From Equadaptatus sp045642025 (GTDB lineage: Bacteria > Synergistota > Synergistia > Synergistales > Synergistaceae), in the NCBI GenBank assembly GCA_045642025.1, contig JAZUIB010000055.1, positions 1-43,901 of the forward strand: 43,901 bases of DNA. The letters run 5' to 3'. Within the stretch, counting starts at the first letter, position 1; the number at the start of each line of letters is the position of its first letter. The translations under genes and the position numbers were made by a program. Under the pieces are notes generated by a model, which had not been told where the DNA came from, made no database searches, and was given only the letters and a program-made list of their open reading frames with translations. This document shows positions 8,387 to 16,423 of this stretch, one piece after another.

Positions 8387-8445
8387 AAACCTGCGGTCAG
8401 ATACCGCACTGTTATAATTCTCTTGCCGACCTCTCGCGGATCGTC
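8378..8445 (-). promoter_or_regulatory. PyrR-type attenuator: binding loop and antiterminator
   Basis: The leader RNA (minus strand, 8445 to 8421) contains GAUCCGCGAGAGGUCGGCAAG. This resembles the conserved PyrR anti-antiterminator loop (UCC..GAGAGG, often followed by GGCAAG), with one base more than the Bacillus form between UCC and GAGAGG. The 3' half, CGGCAAGA, is exactly complementary to TCTTGCCG in the 5' arm of the following terminator, which would be the antiterminator pairing. A small GCGGT/ACCGC hairpin lies between them. By analogy, UMP-loaded PyrR would hold the loop closed and let the terminator form. No pyrR gene is in the window. Confidence 0.7.
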
Positions 8446-8460
8446 TTAAAGATTGTTATA

Positions 8461-8488
8461 AGTATATAATCTGTCGGCGCAATGTCAA
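8461..8488 (-). promoter_or_regulatory. Promoter of the pyr operon
   Basis: On the minus strand there is a perfect TTGACA at 8488-8483, a 16-base spacer and TATACT at 8466-8461. Transcription would begin near 8453, a few bases before the PyrR-like site, giving a leader of about 130 nt to carB. Confidence 0.8.
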
Positions 8489-8846
8489 TAAATATCTCTG
8501 AATTTTATATAAAAATCTGTCACAAAACACTTGCATTTTCTCCTTTGTGAAATTACCATACAGGGCAGAACAGGCAGGCGGAATAACCGCCGACACTTTA
8601 AGATAACGCTGACGCTCAGCAAAACAGCAAAAACGTAAAAGCCTTTGCTGATGACTCAAACACAAATGCTGATACAGCAAATGTGCTTAAACAATAACTA
8701 ATGCAGAATTGGTTGCTGTGCTAAGGAATATGGCACGCTTCTCGCCAATAATCGAAAGTGAAACAAGTGTTATCCTGAGTGAACGCAGAGAACGGTCTGC
8801 CAAACAAGCGCAATACGCGCTGTCCTGTTCTTTCTAAAATCTATCA
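8489..8846. other. Intergenic region between the pyr promoter and ridA
   Basis: No gene is supported here. Several short dyads occur (GGCGGAATAACCGCC at about 8577, GCTGACGCTCAGC near 8607, and a longer imperfect one at 8670-8695), none followed by a T-run. The sequence is irregular and resembles the dispersed intergenic repeats elsewhere in the window. I see no strong promoter for ridA. Confidence 0.5.
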
Positions 8847-8863
8847 CAAGGAAGGTATCGGAA

Positions 8864-9241
8864 ATGTCAAGAATAATCCACACAGACAAAGCCCCTGCGG
8901 CACTTGGACCCTACTCACAGGCAATCGAAACAAACGGAATACTCTACACATCAGGACAGATGCCTTTTGTCCCTGAAACAATGCAGGTTCCGTCAGACGA
9001 CATCAAAGAACAGACAAAACAGGCTCTCGAAAACGTGAAGAACATACTTGATGCCGCCGGCTATAAACTGACAGACGTTGTCAAAGCTACAGTCTTTGTC
9101 ACAGACATGAACGACTTTGCGAAAGTCAACGAAGTTTATGCCGAATATTTCAGCGAGAGAAAACCGGCAAGAGCCTGCGTTGAAGTTTCAGCCCTTCTGA
9201 AAGGCGCTAAAGTGGAAATCGAGGTTGTGGCAATAAAGTAA
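8864..9241 (+). CDS. ridA: RidA family reactive intermediate deaminase
   Basis: This 125-residue cytosolic protein belongs to the YjgF/YER057c/UK114 family, which hydrolyses the reactive enamines and imines released by PLP enzymes such as threonine dehydratase. The length is standard. The key residues are in place: Tyr17 in GPYSQA, Arg103 in PARACVEV and Glu120 near the C-terminus. A good Shine-Dalgarno (AAGGAAGG) lies 8 bases before the ATG. The next gene, a LysE-type exporter, starts 3 bases past the stop, so the two are probably one operon. Confidence 0.93.
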   Translation: MSRIIHTDKAPAALGPYSQAIETNGILYTSGQMPFVPETMQVPSDDIKEQTKQALENVKNILDAAGYKLTDVVKATVFVTDMNDFAKVNEVYAEYFSERKPARACVEVSALLKGAKVEIEVVAIK

Positions 9242-9244
9242 CAA

Positions 9245-9823
9245 ATGCTTGAAAACCTTAGTTTTCTCACATATTTTTACACATCAAGCATAACCCCGGG
9301 GCCTAACAACCTGACCTCCATGAGCAATGCCGGGCAGCTCGGACTTAAAAAAGCCCTGCCCTTCAATTTCGGCGTGTTCTGCGGAATGTCGCTGCTTATG
9401 CTCATCATTGCAGCCTTCTGCAAAACTCTGTCAATTATTGTCCCTACGGTTACGCGGATAATGAAGCCCATTGGCGTTGCATATCTGCTCTGGCTTGCGT
9501 GGAAAATCTATACCAGCGGCTCAATTACAGGAACAACAGACGCAAAAAGCGGTTTTCGCACAGGCTTTGCCCTGCAGTTTGCAAACCCGAAAGTAATGCT
9601 GTGCGGCATAATGACCTATCAGCTTTATGTTATACCGCGCTATGACAACATGCTGCTGCTGGCCGCATTTGCGCTGTTTTTTGCTGCGAACTGTTTTGTA
9701 ATAACTGTGCTTTGGGCAGTTTTGGGCGCTGTGTTGAAAAAATTGTTTTCAAAATATGCAAAATTTACAAACTCCGTTTTTGCCTTGCTGCTCATATATT
9801 GTGCCGTGTCACTATATTTGTAG
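9245..9823 (+). CDS. LysE/RhtB family amino-acid exporter
   Basis: This 192-residue inner-membrane protein has about six hydrophobic segments and the family's N-terminal SITPGPN motif (residues 15-21), which marks LysE/RhtB translocators. Its substrate cannot be read from sequence; the family exports amino acids such as lysine, homoserine, threonine or leucine. It starts 3 bp after ridA. RidA protects against products of amino-acid deaminases, so the pairing suggests a shared amino-acid context, but this is inference. The gene ends just before a strong bidirectional terminator shared with pyrC. Confidence 0.88.
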   Translation: MLENLSFLTYFYTSSITPGPNNLTSMSNAGQLGLKKALPFNFGVFCGMSLLMLIIAAFCKTLSIIVPTVTRIMKPIGVAYLLWLAWKIYTSGSITGTTDAKSGFRTGFALQFANPKVMLCGIMTYQLYVIPRYDNMLLLAAFALFFAANCFVITVLWAVLGAVLKKLFSKYAKFTNSVFALLLIYCAVSLYL

Positions 9824-9851
9824 CGCAGAAGAACGGCAATATATCTTGAAC

Positions 9852-9891
9852 ATAAAACACAATCTCCCCAAACGGGGAGATTGTGTTTTAT
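9852..9891. terminator. Bidirectional terminator between the exporter gene and pyrC
   Basis: A perfect 18-bp stem, 9852-9869 with 9874-9891, around an AAAC loop. It contains the GGGGAGA/TCTCCCC core and T-rich ends on both strands. It separates two convergent genes, with the pyrC stop at 9893. Confidence 0.92.
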
Positions 9892-9892
9892 C

Positions 9893-11074
9893 CTATCCGC
9901 TGTATTTATAACACTTTTTTCGTTTTTTTTGTATTTCGTAAACTACTTTTCCGTTGCGGACTGTTTTCAGACACTTTCCGAATACTTTTTCTCCAGCAAA
10001 GGGGGTTGCTCTGCCCATTGACAGGAATTCGTCTGTGTTTATTGTATATTCTTCGTCTAAATCCCAGATGCAGTAGTCTTTTTCCTGAGGTATGCCGAAC
10101 CTTTCTCTCGGCCATACTGCAAGCAGATTTACCAAACGTTTGAGCGTTATAACGCCGGTTTTCACAAGGCGGGTGTAAAGCAGCGGAAAGGCTGTTTCAA
10201 GCCCGACTATTCCCATTGCGCTTTTTTCAAGTCCGCGCGATTTTTCTTCCGCGGTGTGCGGAGCATGGTCTGTGGCAATCATATCTATTGTTCTGTCCTG
10301 TATACCTTCAAGCAGCGCTTCTCTGTCTTCTTTTGCGCGAAACGGGGGATTCATTTTGAACCGTCCGTCTTCCTGCAGGTCATTTTCGTCAAGCAACAGA
10401 TAGTGCGGCGCGGTTTCGCACGTTACGTCGATTCCATCGGCTTTTGCCTTGCGGATAAGCTCAACGCTTTCTTTGCAGGAGATGTGGCAGACGTGGTAGC
10501 CGCAGCCTGTTTCTTTTGCGAGTATTAAATCGCGTGCAATTTGACGCCATTCGCTTTCGCTGCATATTCCTTTGTGTCCGTGCGCCGCGGCGTACACTCC
10601 GTCGTGTATATATCCGCCATTCAGCAGTGTGTTGTCTTCGCAGTGGGCAACTATAATTTTGCCGAGTCTTTTTGCTTCAAGCATAGCGTCTCTCATCATT
10701 GACTCGTTTTGTACGCCGTGTCCATCATCGGAAAAAGCAATAACATTGTGTGCAATTGAATTCATGTCGGCAAGTTTTTCGCCACGCTGTCCTACGGTAA
10801 TTGCCCCATAGGGATAAACTGCAATACAAGCGTCGCGCCTGATAATTTCAAGCTGCTGTTCAAGATTTTCCGCGCTGTCAGGCACAGGATTCAGGTTAGG
10901 CATTGTGCAAACTGCTGTGTATCCGCCGTGCGCCGCGGCAAGGCAGCCGGTTTTTATCGTTTCTTTATATGAAAAGCCGGGCTCTCTGAAATGTACGTGC
11001 ACATCGCAGAACGCCGGAAGCTGCACTCCGCGCGGAAAACGCGCTGCTTCTGTTCTCTTTATTCCAAATACCAT
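9893..11074 (-). CDS. pyrC: Dihydroorotase, class I type
   Basis: This metal-dependent amidohydrolase interconverts carbamoyl-aspartate and dihydroorotate, the step between PyrB and PyrD. Metal ligands are visible: DVHVHFREPG with His26 and His28, then AHCED, HVCHIS and ATDHAPH. The protein has 393 residues, about 30 fewer than usual, because the metal motif starts at residue 24 rather than about 55. The missing part is the N-terminal strand segment of the small beta-domain. The ATG has a GAGGA Shine-Dalgarno and an in-frame TGA lies 7 codons upstream, so the short form looks genuine. It is transcribed separately from the main pyr operon, and I see no PyrR-like site before it. Confidence 0.93.
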   Translation of the reverse strand: MVFGIKRTEAARFPRGVQLPAFCDVHVHFREPGFSYKETIKTGCLAAAHGGYTAVCTMPNLNPVPDSAENLEQQLEIIRRDACIAVYPYGAITVGQRGEKLADMNSIAHNVIAFSDDGHGVQNESMMRDAMLEAKRLGKIIVAHCEDNTLLNGGYIHDGVYAAAHGHKGICSESEWRQIARDLILAKETGCGYHVCHISCKESVELIRKAKADGIDVTCETAPHYLLLDENDLQEDGRFKMNPPFRAKEDREALLEGIQDRTIDMIATDHAPHTAEEKSRGLEKSAMGIVGLETAFPLLYTRLVKTGVITLKRLVNLLAVWPRERFGIPQEKDYCIWDLDEEYTINTDEFLSMGRATPFAGEKVFGKCLKTVRNGKVVYEIQKKRKKCYKYSG

Positions 11075-11181
11075 AAAAATCCTCGTTTCATGTCAACAGT
11101 ATCTCTAACAGCTATGCTGCATGTATAACAGTATATCATATACTCTTCGGCCTTTAAGACCGTTTTTTTCTATGAATAGTG

Positions 11182-11190
11182 TGTTATAAT
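11182..11190 (+). promoter_or_regulatory. Extended -10 promoter of the secreted orphan
   Basis: TGTTATAAT, an extended -10, sits 42 bases before the predicted start at 11233. No good -35 is visible at the usual spacing. The same TGTTATAATT string precedes the ABC-F gene and ftsZ. Confidence 0.55.
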
Positions 11191-11232
11191 TCGGTTAATC
11201 TTTTTATCTTATTATTAAGGTTGGTGTCTTTT

Positions 11233-11601
11233 ATGAAGAGGTTTATCTTTGCTCTTGCTGCAGCACTTTTGGTCTGTTCTGCAATCACATGTATTTGCTT
11301 TGCTTCCGAAACAAATTTTGTTCCTGAAGGAATTAAATGGACTCCTGTAGGTAACAATACTTTCTATTGTTGGGATGTAGAAGAGGAAGATCCGCTTATT
11401 TTTGTTAAAATGATTAAACCAGGCTATACAGAATTTTATGACGTCTGCTTTGAACACAATGGTAAATATTTTACAGTCCTTGATGTATGGTGTGCAGATA
11501 AAGCCCACAGAAACAGTCTTAAAAAGGAAATTGGCATTAAACAGTATTTTAATAAAAATCCGCGTATGAACCTTGTAAAGAAAGCTGTTCTGAAGAAATA
11601 G
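11233..11601 (+). CDS. Small secreted protein of unknown function
   Basis: This 122-residue protein has a clear signal peptide: MKR, a hydrophobic core to about residue 22, and a probable cleavage after CFA (near 23-24). The mature part has about 98 residues, is rich in lysine and aromatics, and holds three cysteines (in FYCWDVEEE, DVCFEH and DVWCAD). I recognise no family. The frame opens 18 codons earlier, but MKRFIF is the natural start of a signal peptide. The gene is more AT-rich than pyrC and glnN on either side. It is transcribed alone from an extended -10 promoter and closed by a terminator. Confidence 0.7.
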   Translation: MKRFIFALAAALLVCSAITCICFASETNFVPEGIKWTPVGNNTFYCWDVEEEDPLIFVKMIKPGYTEFYDVCFEHNGKYFTVLDVWCADKAHRNSLKKEIGIKQYFNKNPRMNLVKKAVLKK

Positions 11602-11615
11602 TTTTTTGTTAATAA

Positions 11616-11650
11616 AAAAGAGCTCATTCTGAAAGAGAATAAGCTCTTTT
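11616..11650. terminator. Bidirectional terminator between the orphan and glnN
   Basis: A 15-bp stem with one mismatch (AAAAGAGCT...AGCTCTTTT) around a GAAAG loop, with A and T runs at either end. It lies between convergent genes: the orphan stop is at 11601 and the glnN stop at 11658. Confidence 0.85.
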
Positions 11651-11657
11651 GTTTGCT

Positions 11658-13805
11658 TTATTCGCTGAGCTGCGTGCTGAGCGACATCAGCGCTCTGTAT
11701 TTCGGATAAGCAAGGTTTTCTTTTGAGATATACGGCTCTATTTCGTCACAAAGTGCCCTGAGTTCCTCCATGAGCGGCACTGCTTTTGTAACGATCTCTT
11801 CTGCATGTTCCCGCAATTCCAGTCTAGTCATTTTTTCTTTTTGTGTTTCAATTTCTTTTGTTTTAATTATGATTTCGGCTTTGTGTTCAGCAAGCATGCT
11901 TATCTGTTTTTTCCACGCATCAATATGCGGAATTCTCATATCTTTTACAGCCGCGATTGATTCGTTTTCGAGTTTCAGCTGTTTTGAAATACTCGGCAAA
12001 AATCCTTCAAACATCATGTCGCGTAATAGTGAGATTTCAATTTCTATGCTGTTGACAAACGCTTCAAGGCGTATTGTATGGAAGGCTTCCATTTCCCGTG
12101 GTGTAAATACTCCCATTTTTGAAAGCATTTTAACAGATTTTGGCTCAAGGAAAAGGTCAATGCCTTCTGGAATTGTTTCTGCTTTGAGTATTCCGCGTTT
12201 TTCTGCCTCTTTGCGCCATTCTTCGGAGTAACTGTCGCCTTCAAAGCGTATTTTTCTGCTTGCTTTTGATAATTCTCTGATTGTTGCAAGCGCTGCGTCA
12301 AGAGGCTCTGTTCCTTTTTTAAGATGTGATGTGAATTTTTCGATGAATTTTTCGAGTCCTGCAGCCCATATAGAGAAGATAAAGGTTGCTGGAATTGCCA
12401 TTGCCTGTGATGCACCAGGCGCACGGAATTCAAATTTGTTGCCCGTAAATGCAATAGGGCTTGTCCTGTTTCTGTCGTTGTCGTAGGCAATTATTGTCGG
12501 CAGTTTGTCCAGTCCGAGGTCAAGCGTGCTTTTTTCAGGTAAATCTTCGTCTTTGCCCGCAGCTTTTTCTACAGCGTTCAGCATTTTGTCTATTGTGTCG
12601 CCGAGATATACGCTCATGATAAACGGAGGGGCTTCCTGCCCTCCCAGACGGTACAGGTTTCCCGGCGTTGAAACAGATGCCTGAAGAAGTCCGCTGTATT
12701 CAGATACACCATATACAAATGACGTGAGGAAGGAAAGGAATATCACATTTTTCCTGTGGTTTGTCGAAGGGTTCAGCAGGTTGCGCCCTTCGCTGTCTTC
12801 AAGTGAGAAATTTGTATGTTTTCCGCTTCCGTTCAGGCAGTCAAACGGCTTTTCGTGGAAAAGCAGTCTTAGGTCATGCTGACACGCCAGTTTTCTCATT
12901 GTCTCCATAATAATCTGGTTTTGATCACAGGCAAGGTTGGCCTCTGAGAAATTTGGCGCAAATTCAAACTGGCAGCGTGCTGCTTCGTTGTGGCGTGTTG
13001 CAAGATCAACGCCCAGTCTGGCAAGGTCACGCTGTACATCTTCCATGTAGGCAAGTACTTTCGGCGGAATTGTGCCGAAGTAATGGTCTTCCATCTTCTG
13101 GTCGCGCGGAGGCTTTGAGCCTATAAGAGTCCTTCCACAGAAACGGAGATCCGGACGTTTTTGCGCACGCGGCCTGTCAAGCAGGAAAAATTCCTGTTCT
13201 CCTCCAAGTGTTGCCCTGACATAACGCACTCCGCGGTTGCCAAAAAGCTTCAGCAGTTTCAGCGCTCTGTTTTCAACCGCGCTCAGTGAACGGAGAAGAT
13301 ATGTCTTAAGGTCAAGCGGTGAACCGTCATAAGCGATAAACACGGACGGTATGCAGAGTGTACCGCCTTTGGGACTTTTAATTATAAAAGCCGGTGATGT
13401 TGGGTCCCATGCAGAATAACCTCGCGCCTCAAATGTGCTGCGCGTGCCTCCCGACGGGAATGATGACGCGTCCGGTTCACTTTGCATAAGGTCTTTTCCG
13501 CGGAAAAGCTCTATCGGAGCACCCTCGGCATCTGCTGTAAGAAACGCTGTATGTTTCTCCGCCGTGTGCTCATGAAGCGGGTGAAACCAGTGTGCCCAGT
13601 GACTTGCGCCTTTGCTCACAGCCCAGTCCTTCATTGCAAGCGCAACGGTATCGGCAATGTCTGTGTTTATTTTCTGGCGGCCCTCCATAGCACCAATCAG
13701 ATTTTCATAAACATCCTGTGGCAGTCTCTGTTTCATTTCTCGGCGATCAAACACCAGAGATCCAAAGATTTCGCGCATGTTGGGATACTTTTTCGTTTCA
13801 GACAT
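11658..13805 (-). CDS. glnN: Glutamine synthetase type III
   Basis: This 715-residue ATP-dependent enzyme makes glutamine from glutamate and ammonia. The length and sequence place it in the GSIII (GlnN) family found in Bacteroides, some Firmicutes and other anaerobes, not in the 450-residue GSI family. Visible features are the N-terminal region with FPSGGTRSTFEARGY, GGEQEFFLLDR in the catalytic core, GSGKHTNFSL for the ammonium/ATP site and a helical C-terminus. A GAGGAGG Shine-Dalgarno supports the start. The gene stands alone and diverges from the ABC-F gene; a candidate promoter (TTGCAA, 16 bp, TATAAT) lies at 13846-13873. It is the likely source of glutamine for CarA/CarB and NadE, all glutamine-linked enzymes. 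Confidence 0.95.
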   Translation of the reverse strand: MSETKKYPNMREIFGSLVFDRREMKQRLPQDVYENLIGAMEGRQKINTDIADTVALAMKDWAVSKGASHWAHWFHPLHEHTAEKHTAFLTADAEGAPIELFRGKDLMQSEPDASSFPSGGTRSTFEARGYSAWDPTSPAFIIKSPKGGTLCIPSVFIAYDGSPLDLKTYLLRSLSAVENRALKLLKLFGNRGVRYVRATLGGEQEFFLLDRPRAQKRPDLRFCGRTLIGSKPPRDQKMEDHYFGTIPPKVLAYMEDVQRDLARLGVDLATRHNEAARCQFEFAPNFSEANLACDQNQIIMETMRKLACQHDLRLLFHEKPFDCLNGSGKHTNFSLEDSEGRNLLNPSTNHRKNVIFLSFLTSFVYGVSEYSGLLQASVSTPGNLYRLGGQEAPPFIMSVYLGDTIDKMLNAVEKAAGKDEDLPEKSTLDLGLDKLPTIIAYDNDRNRTSPIAFTGNKFEFRAPGASQAMAIPATFIFSIWAAGLEKFIEKFTSHLKKGTEPLDAALATIRELSKASRKIRFEGDSYSEEWRKEAEKRGILKAETIPEGIDLFLEPKSVKMLSKMGVFTPREMEAFHTIRLEAFVNSIEIEISLLRDMMFEGFLPSISKQLKLENESIAAVKDMRIPHIDAWKKQISMLAEHKAEIIIKTKEIETQKEKMTRLELREHAEEIVTKAVPLMEELRALCDEIEPYISKENLAYPKYRALMSLSTQLSE

Positions 13806-13845
13806 GAGAATACCTCCTCAATAAGATTACTATAATCTGTCGCCA

Positions 13846-13873
13846 ATTATATTATATTAAGCATAAATTGCAA
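13846..13873 (-). promoter_or_regulatory. Candidate promoter of glnN
   Basis: On the minus strand, TTGCAA at 13873-13868, a 16-base spacer and TATAAT at 13851-13846, about 40 bases before the ATG. The region is very AT-rich, so chance matches are likely. Confidence 0.45.
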
Positions 13874-13989
13874 TAGTTTTTACTGTTTATTTTAAGAAAT
13901 TCTGCTCTTATTTTATATTTTTTTACAAATTAAGCACAATTTTTTAGATTTTTTGTGCAAAACTTCCGGTATGTATATTGTTATCTCTC

Positions 13990-13998
13990 TGTTATAAT
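13990..13998 (+). promoter_or_regulatory. Extended -10 candidate before the ABC-F gene
   Basis: TGTTATAAT lies 20 bases before the ATG at 14019. Transcription would start near 14005, right at the AGGAGG Shine-Dalgarno, leaving a leader of only about 14 nt. That is short but possible. No -35 is seen. Confidence 0.4.
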
Positions 13999-14018
13999 TG
14001 ACTTAGGAGGAAATTTTT

Positions 14019-15947
14019 ATGATTACAATTAAAGGATTACGGCTCAGTTTCGGCAAACAGACTGTTTTGAACGGTGTTGACTGGTTTATAGCTCCGAAAA
14101 GCCATATAGGCCTTGTTGGTGATAACGGCGCTGGTAAAACTACTCTGCTTCGTATTCTTGCCGGTCTTCAGGATTATGACGATGGGTCTGTTGTTTTGCC
14201 TGGAATAAACACACGGGTCGGCTATCTTCCACAGGACCTTGTTGAAATTGATGATGTTTCTGTACTTTCCTTCCTATATATAAATGCCGGACTTGATGAA
14301 GCAAAAAATAAACTCGATGCTGCAGAGGCTGCAATTTCTGGACTTGATGAAAATTCTCAGGAACTTAAAAATATGCTTTCGGCTTATGAAAAACTGCAGC
14401 GGGATTTCGATGTCCGCGGCGGATATAATTTTGAAACAGAGGCAATAAAGGTTCTTAAAGGTCTCGGTTTCCGCCCGAAACGAGACTTGCACAGGAGAAC
14501 TTCAGAATTTTCCGGCGGCTGGAAGATGCGCATTGCGCTTGCAGCGTTACTTTTATCAGAACCAGATCTGATCCTTCTTGATGAACCGACAAACCATCTG
14601 GATACAGAAAGTATGGAGTGGCTTGAAGGGTGGCTCCGCAATTTTCGTGGTACTATGATCGCTGTTTCTCATGACAGACGCTTCCTTGAAAATATGATTA
14701 CTTCTGTTGCAGAACTTTCCTTCGGAAAAATCACAACATATTCCATGGGCTATGACAAATTCCTTACTGAACGGGAGGAACGTTTGGCGCGTCTTGAAGC
14801 AGAGCGTGAACAACAAAAGGAACGCATTGAGGAGATGCAGCATTTTATCGAACGGTTTCGTTACAAAGCAACAAAAGCCGCCCAGGTTCAAAGTAGAATA
14901 AAACAGCTTGAAAAAATGGAAATAACCGAAACAGAGGCAAAACATAAAACGGTTTCTTTTAAATTTCCGGAGGCTCCGCGAAGCGGACTGAATGTTGTAA
15001 CAGCAGATAAACTTAAAATGCAGTACGGCAGTAATCTTGTCTTTGACAATGTCTGTTTTTCTGTCCAGCGCGGAGAACGTGTTGCTTTGGTTGGTGTAAA
15101 CGGTGCCGGAAAATCAACGCTTCTTCGGCTTGTCAATAAAATTGAGAAACCCTCTTCTGGAAATGTTGAACTTGGTTTGAATGTAAAAAGAAAATATTTT
15201 TCTCAAGAATCATCACAAAATCTGGATTATTCTAAGACTGTTTGGGAAGAGGTTACAAACACCGGTTCAAAACTTGAAGCACCCGAACGCCGAAGTCTGC
15301 TTGGGGCATTTTTATTCTCTGGAGACGATATATATAAGAAGATTTCCGTGCTCTCTGGAGGAGAAAAATCGCGGCTTGGACTTCTTAAAATGCTTTTGTC
15401 CTCATCAAACTTACTGATTCTAGATGAACCCACAAACCATCTGGATCACAGTACCAAAGAACTTTTTCAGAAAGCTCTGCTTTCATATGGCGGAACAATT
15501 CTCATTGTTTCCCACGACCGCGCTTTCCTTGATAATCTTGTTTCCCGCGTGTTTGAAATCCGAGACGGTATGCTTTATGACTATAAAGGAAACTATTCTT
15601 ACTTCATAGAACGCCGGACTAAAGCAATGGTTGAAACAAACAAGAGAGATGATATTACAGCACCAGTAAAAACAAAAGAAAAGAAGCGCGCAGAAGCAGA
15701 GGAAAGAAACAGATTATTTAAAGAAAGAAAGAAATTCCTTGATGAGCAGGAAAAAATAGAAAAGGAAATTTTTGTTTGTGAGGAAAAAAAATCAGAACTT
15801 TCAAAAAAACTGTGTGACCCAGAGTTTCTTAAAAATTCAACTTTTGTTTCGCAAACAATGATTGAGTTAAAAAATTACGAGCGGCAGCTTTCTGAAAAAT
15901 ACACACAGTGGGAGTTGGTTTCTGGACAGATAGAAAATATCAGCTGA
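14019..15947 (+). CDS. ABC-F family ATPase
   Basis: This 642-residue protein has two ABC ATPase domains and no membrane segments, the ABC-F layout of translation factors such as EttA, Uup and YdiF that act at the ribosomal E site. Domain 1 has Walker A GDNGAGKTT (34-42), signature FSGGWKMR and LLDEPTNHLD. Domain 2 has GVNGAGKSTL, LSGGEKSR and LILDEPTNHLD. Between them is the charged P-site tRNA-interaction linker (about 240-310). The last 100 residues are lysine/glutamate-rich and probably coiled coil, as in Uup. Subfamily, and whether it confers antibiotic protection, cannot be settled here. An AGGAGG Shine-Dalgarno precedes the ATG. Confidence 0.92.
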   Translation: MITIKGLRLSFGKQTVLNGVDWFIAPKSHIGLVGDNGAGKTTLLRILAGLQDYDDGSVVLPGINTRVGYLPQDLVEIDDVSVLSFLYINAGLDEAKNKLDAAEAAISGLDENSQELKNMLSAYEKLQRDFDVRGGYNFETEAIKVLKGLGFRPKRDLHRRTSEFSGGWKMRIALAALLLSEPDLILLDEPTNHLDTESMEWLEGWLRNFRGTMIAVSHDRRFLENMITSVAELSFGKITTYSMGYDKFLTEREERLARLEAEREQQKERIEEMQHFIERFRYKATKAAQVQSRIKQLEKMEITETEAKHKTVSFKFPEAPRSGLNVVTADKLKMQYGSNLVFDNVCFSVQRGERVALVGVNGAGKSTLLRLVNKIEKPSSGNVELGLNVKRKYFSQESSQNLDYSKTVWEEVTNTGSKLEAPERRSLLGAFLFSGDDIYKKISVLSGGEKSRLGLLKMLLSSSNLLILDEPTNHLDHSTKELFQKALLSYGGTILIVSHDRAFLDNLVSRVFEIRDGMLYDYKGNYSYFIERRTKAMVETNKRDDITAPVKTKEKKRAEAEERNRLFKERKKFLDEQEKIEKEIFVCEEKKSELSKKLCDPEFLKNSTFVSQTMIELKNYERQLSEKYTQWELVSGQIENIS

Positions 15948-16423
15948 GGGAAAACTATTACTTTTTGCGGATTTTCTCTTTTTCTTCCTTTTTTTCTTCT
16001 CTTTGTCTGTTGTAAGAAACCTTTTTGTTTTCGCTTTTTTTATCACAGAAGTTATCCACAAAAAAGTGGATAACTCTTTTACTTTTTTTGTTTTTGTTTT
16101 TTTTTACGGGCTTTTTTTGTGGAAATCTTTTTTGTGGTTTTTCGTTCTTTTTTGTGGTTTCTTTTTTTGAACACTTTTATCACATTGTTATTCACAACCA
16201 ATTTTTTTCAGCTCTTTTCTGTTTTCTTTTATTTTTTTTGTTTTTTGTTTTTTGTTTACTTTTTTTTGGGCAGTATTTTTTTCTTGTTTTTTGTTTTTTC
16301 TACTTTTCCACTTTTGGTTTTGTGGATTTGTGTATATCTTTGTTTTTTTTTTTCTGTTTTTTTTTTCTTTTCTTTCTGTGTTATTATTTGGCTGTGGAAA
16401 ATTTTTGGGTGTGGTGATTTTCT
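15948..16423 (+). other. Origin-like tract upstream of dnaA
   Basis: This 476-bp gene-free tract is strikingly T-rich on the plus strand, with runs of 8-12 T. It holds DnaA boxes: TTATCCACA at 16052-16060, facing AGTGGATAA at 16065-16073, and TTATTCACA at 16188-16196. Near-boxes TGTGGATTT at 16321 and TGTGGAAAA at 16393 lie closer to dnaA. The facing pair also forms a 9-bp hairpin followed by a T-rich stretch, so it may double as the terminator of the ABC-F gene. Frames crossing the tract are low-complexity phenylalanine runs and are not genes. Box content, low melting stability and position make this a likely oriC segment. Confidence 0.75.

Noticed and set aside
8320..8409. Longer carB with 30 extra N-terminal residues
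   Set aside because: It would run through the leader terminator, and the ATG at 8319 has its own Shine-Dalgarno and the standard family N-terminus.
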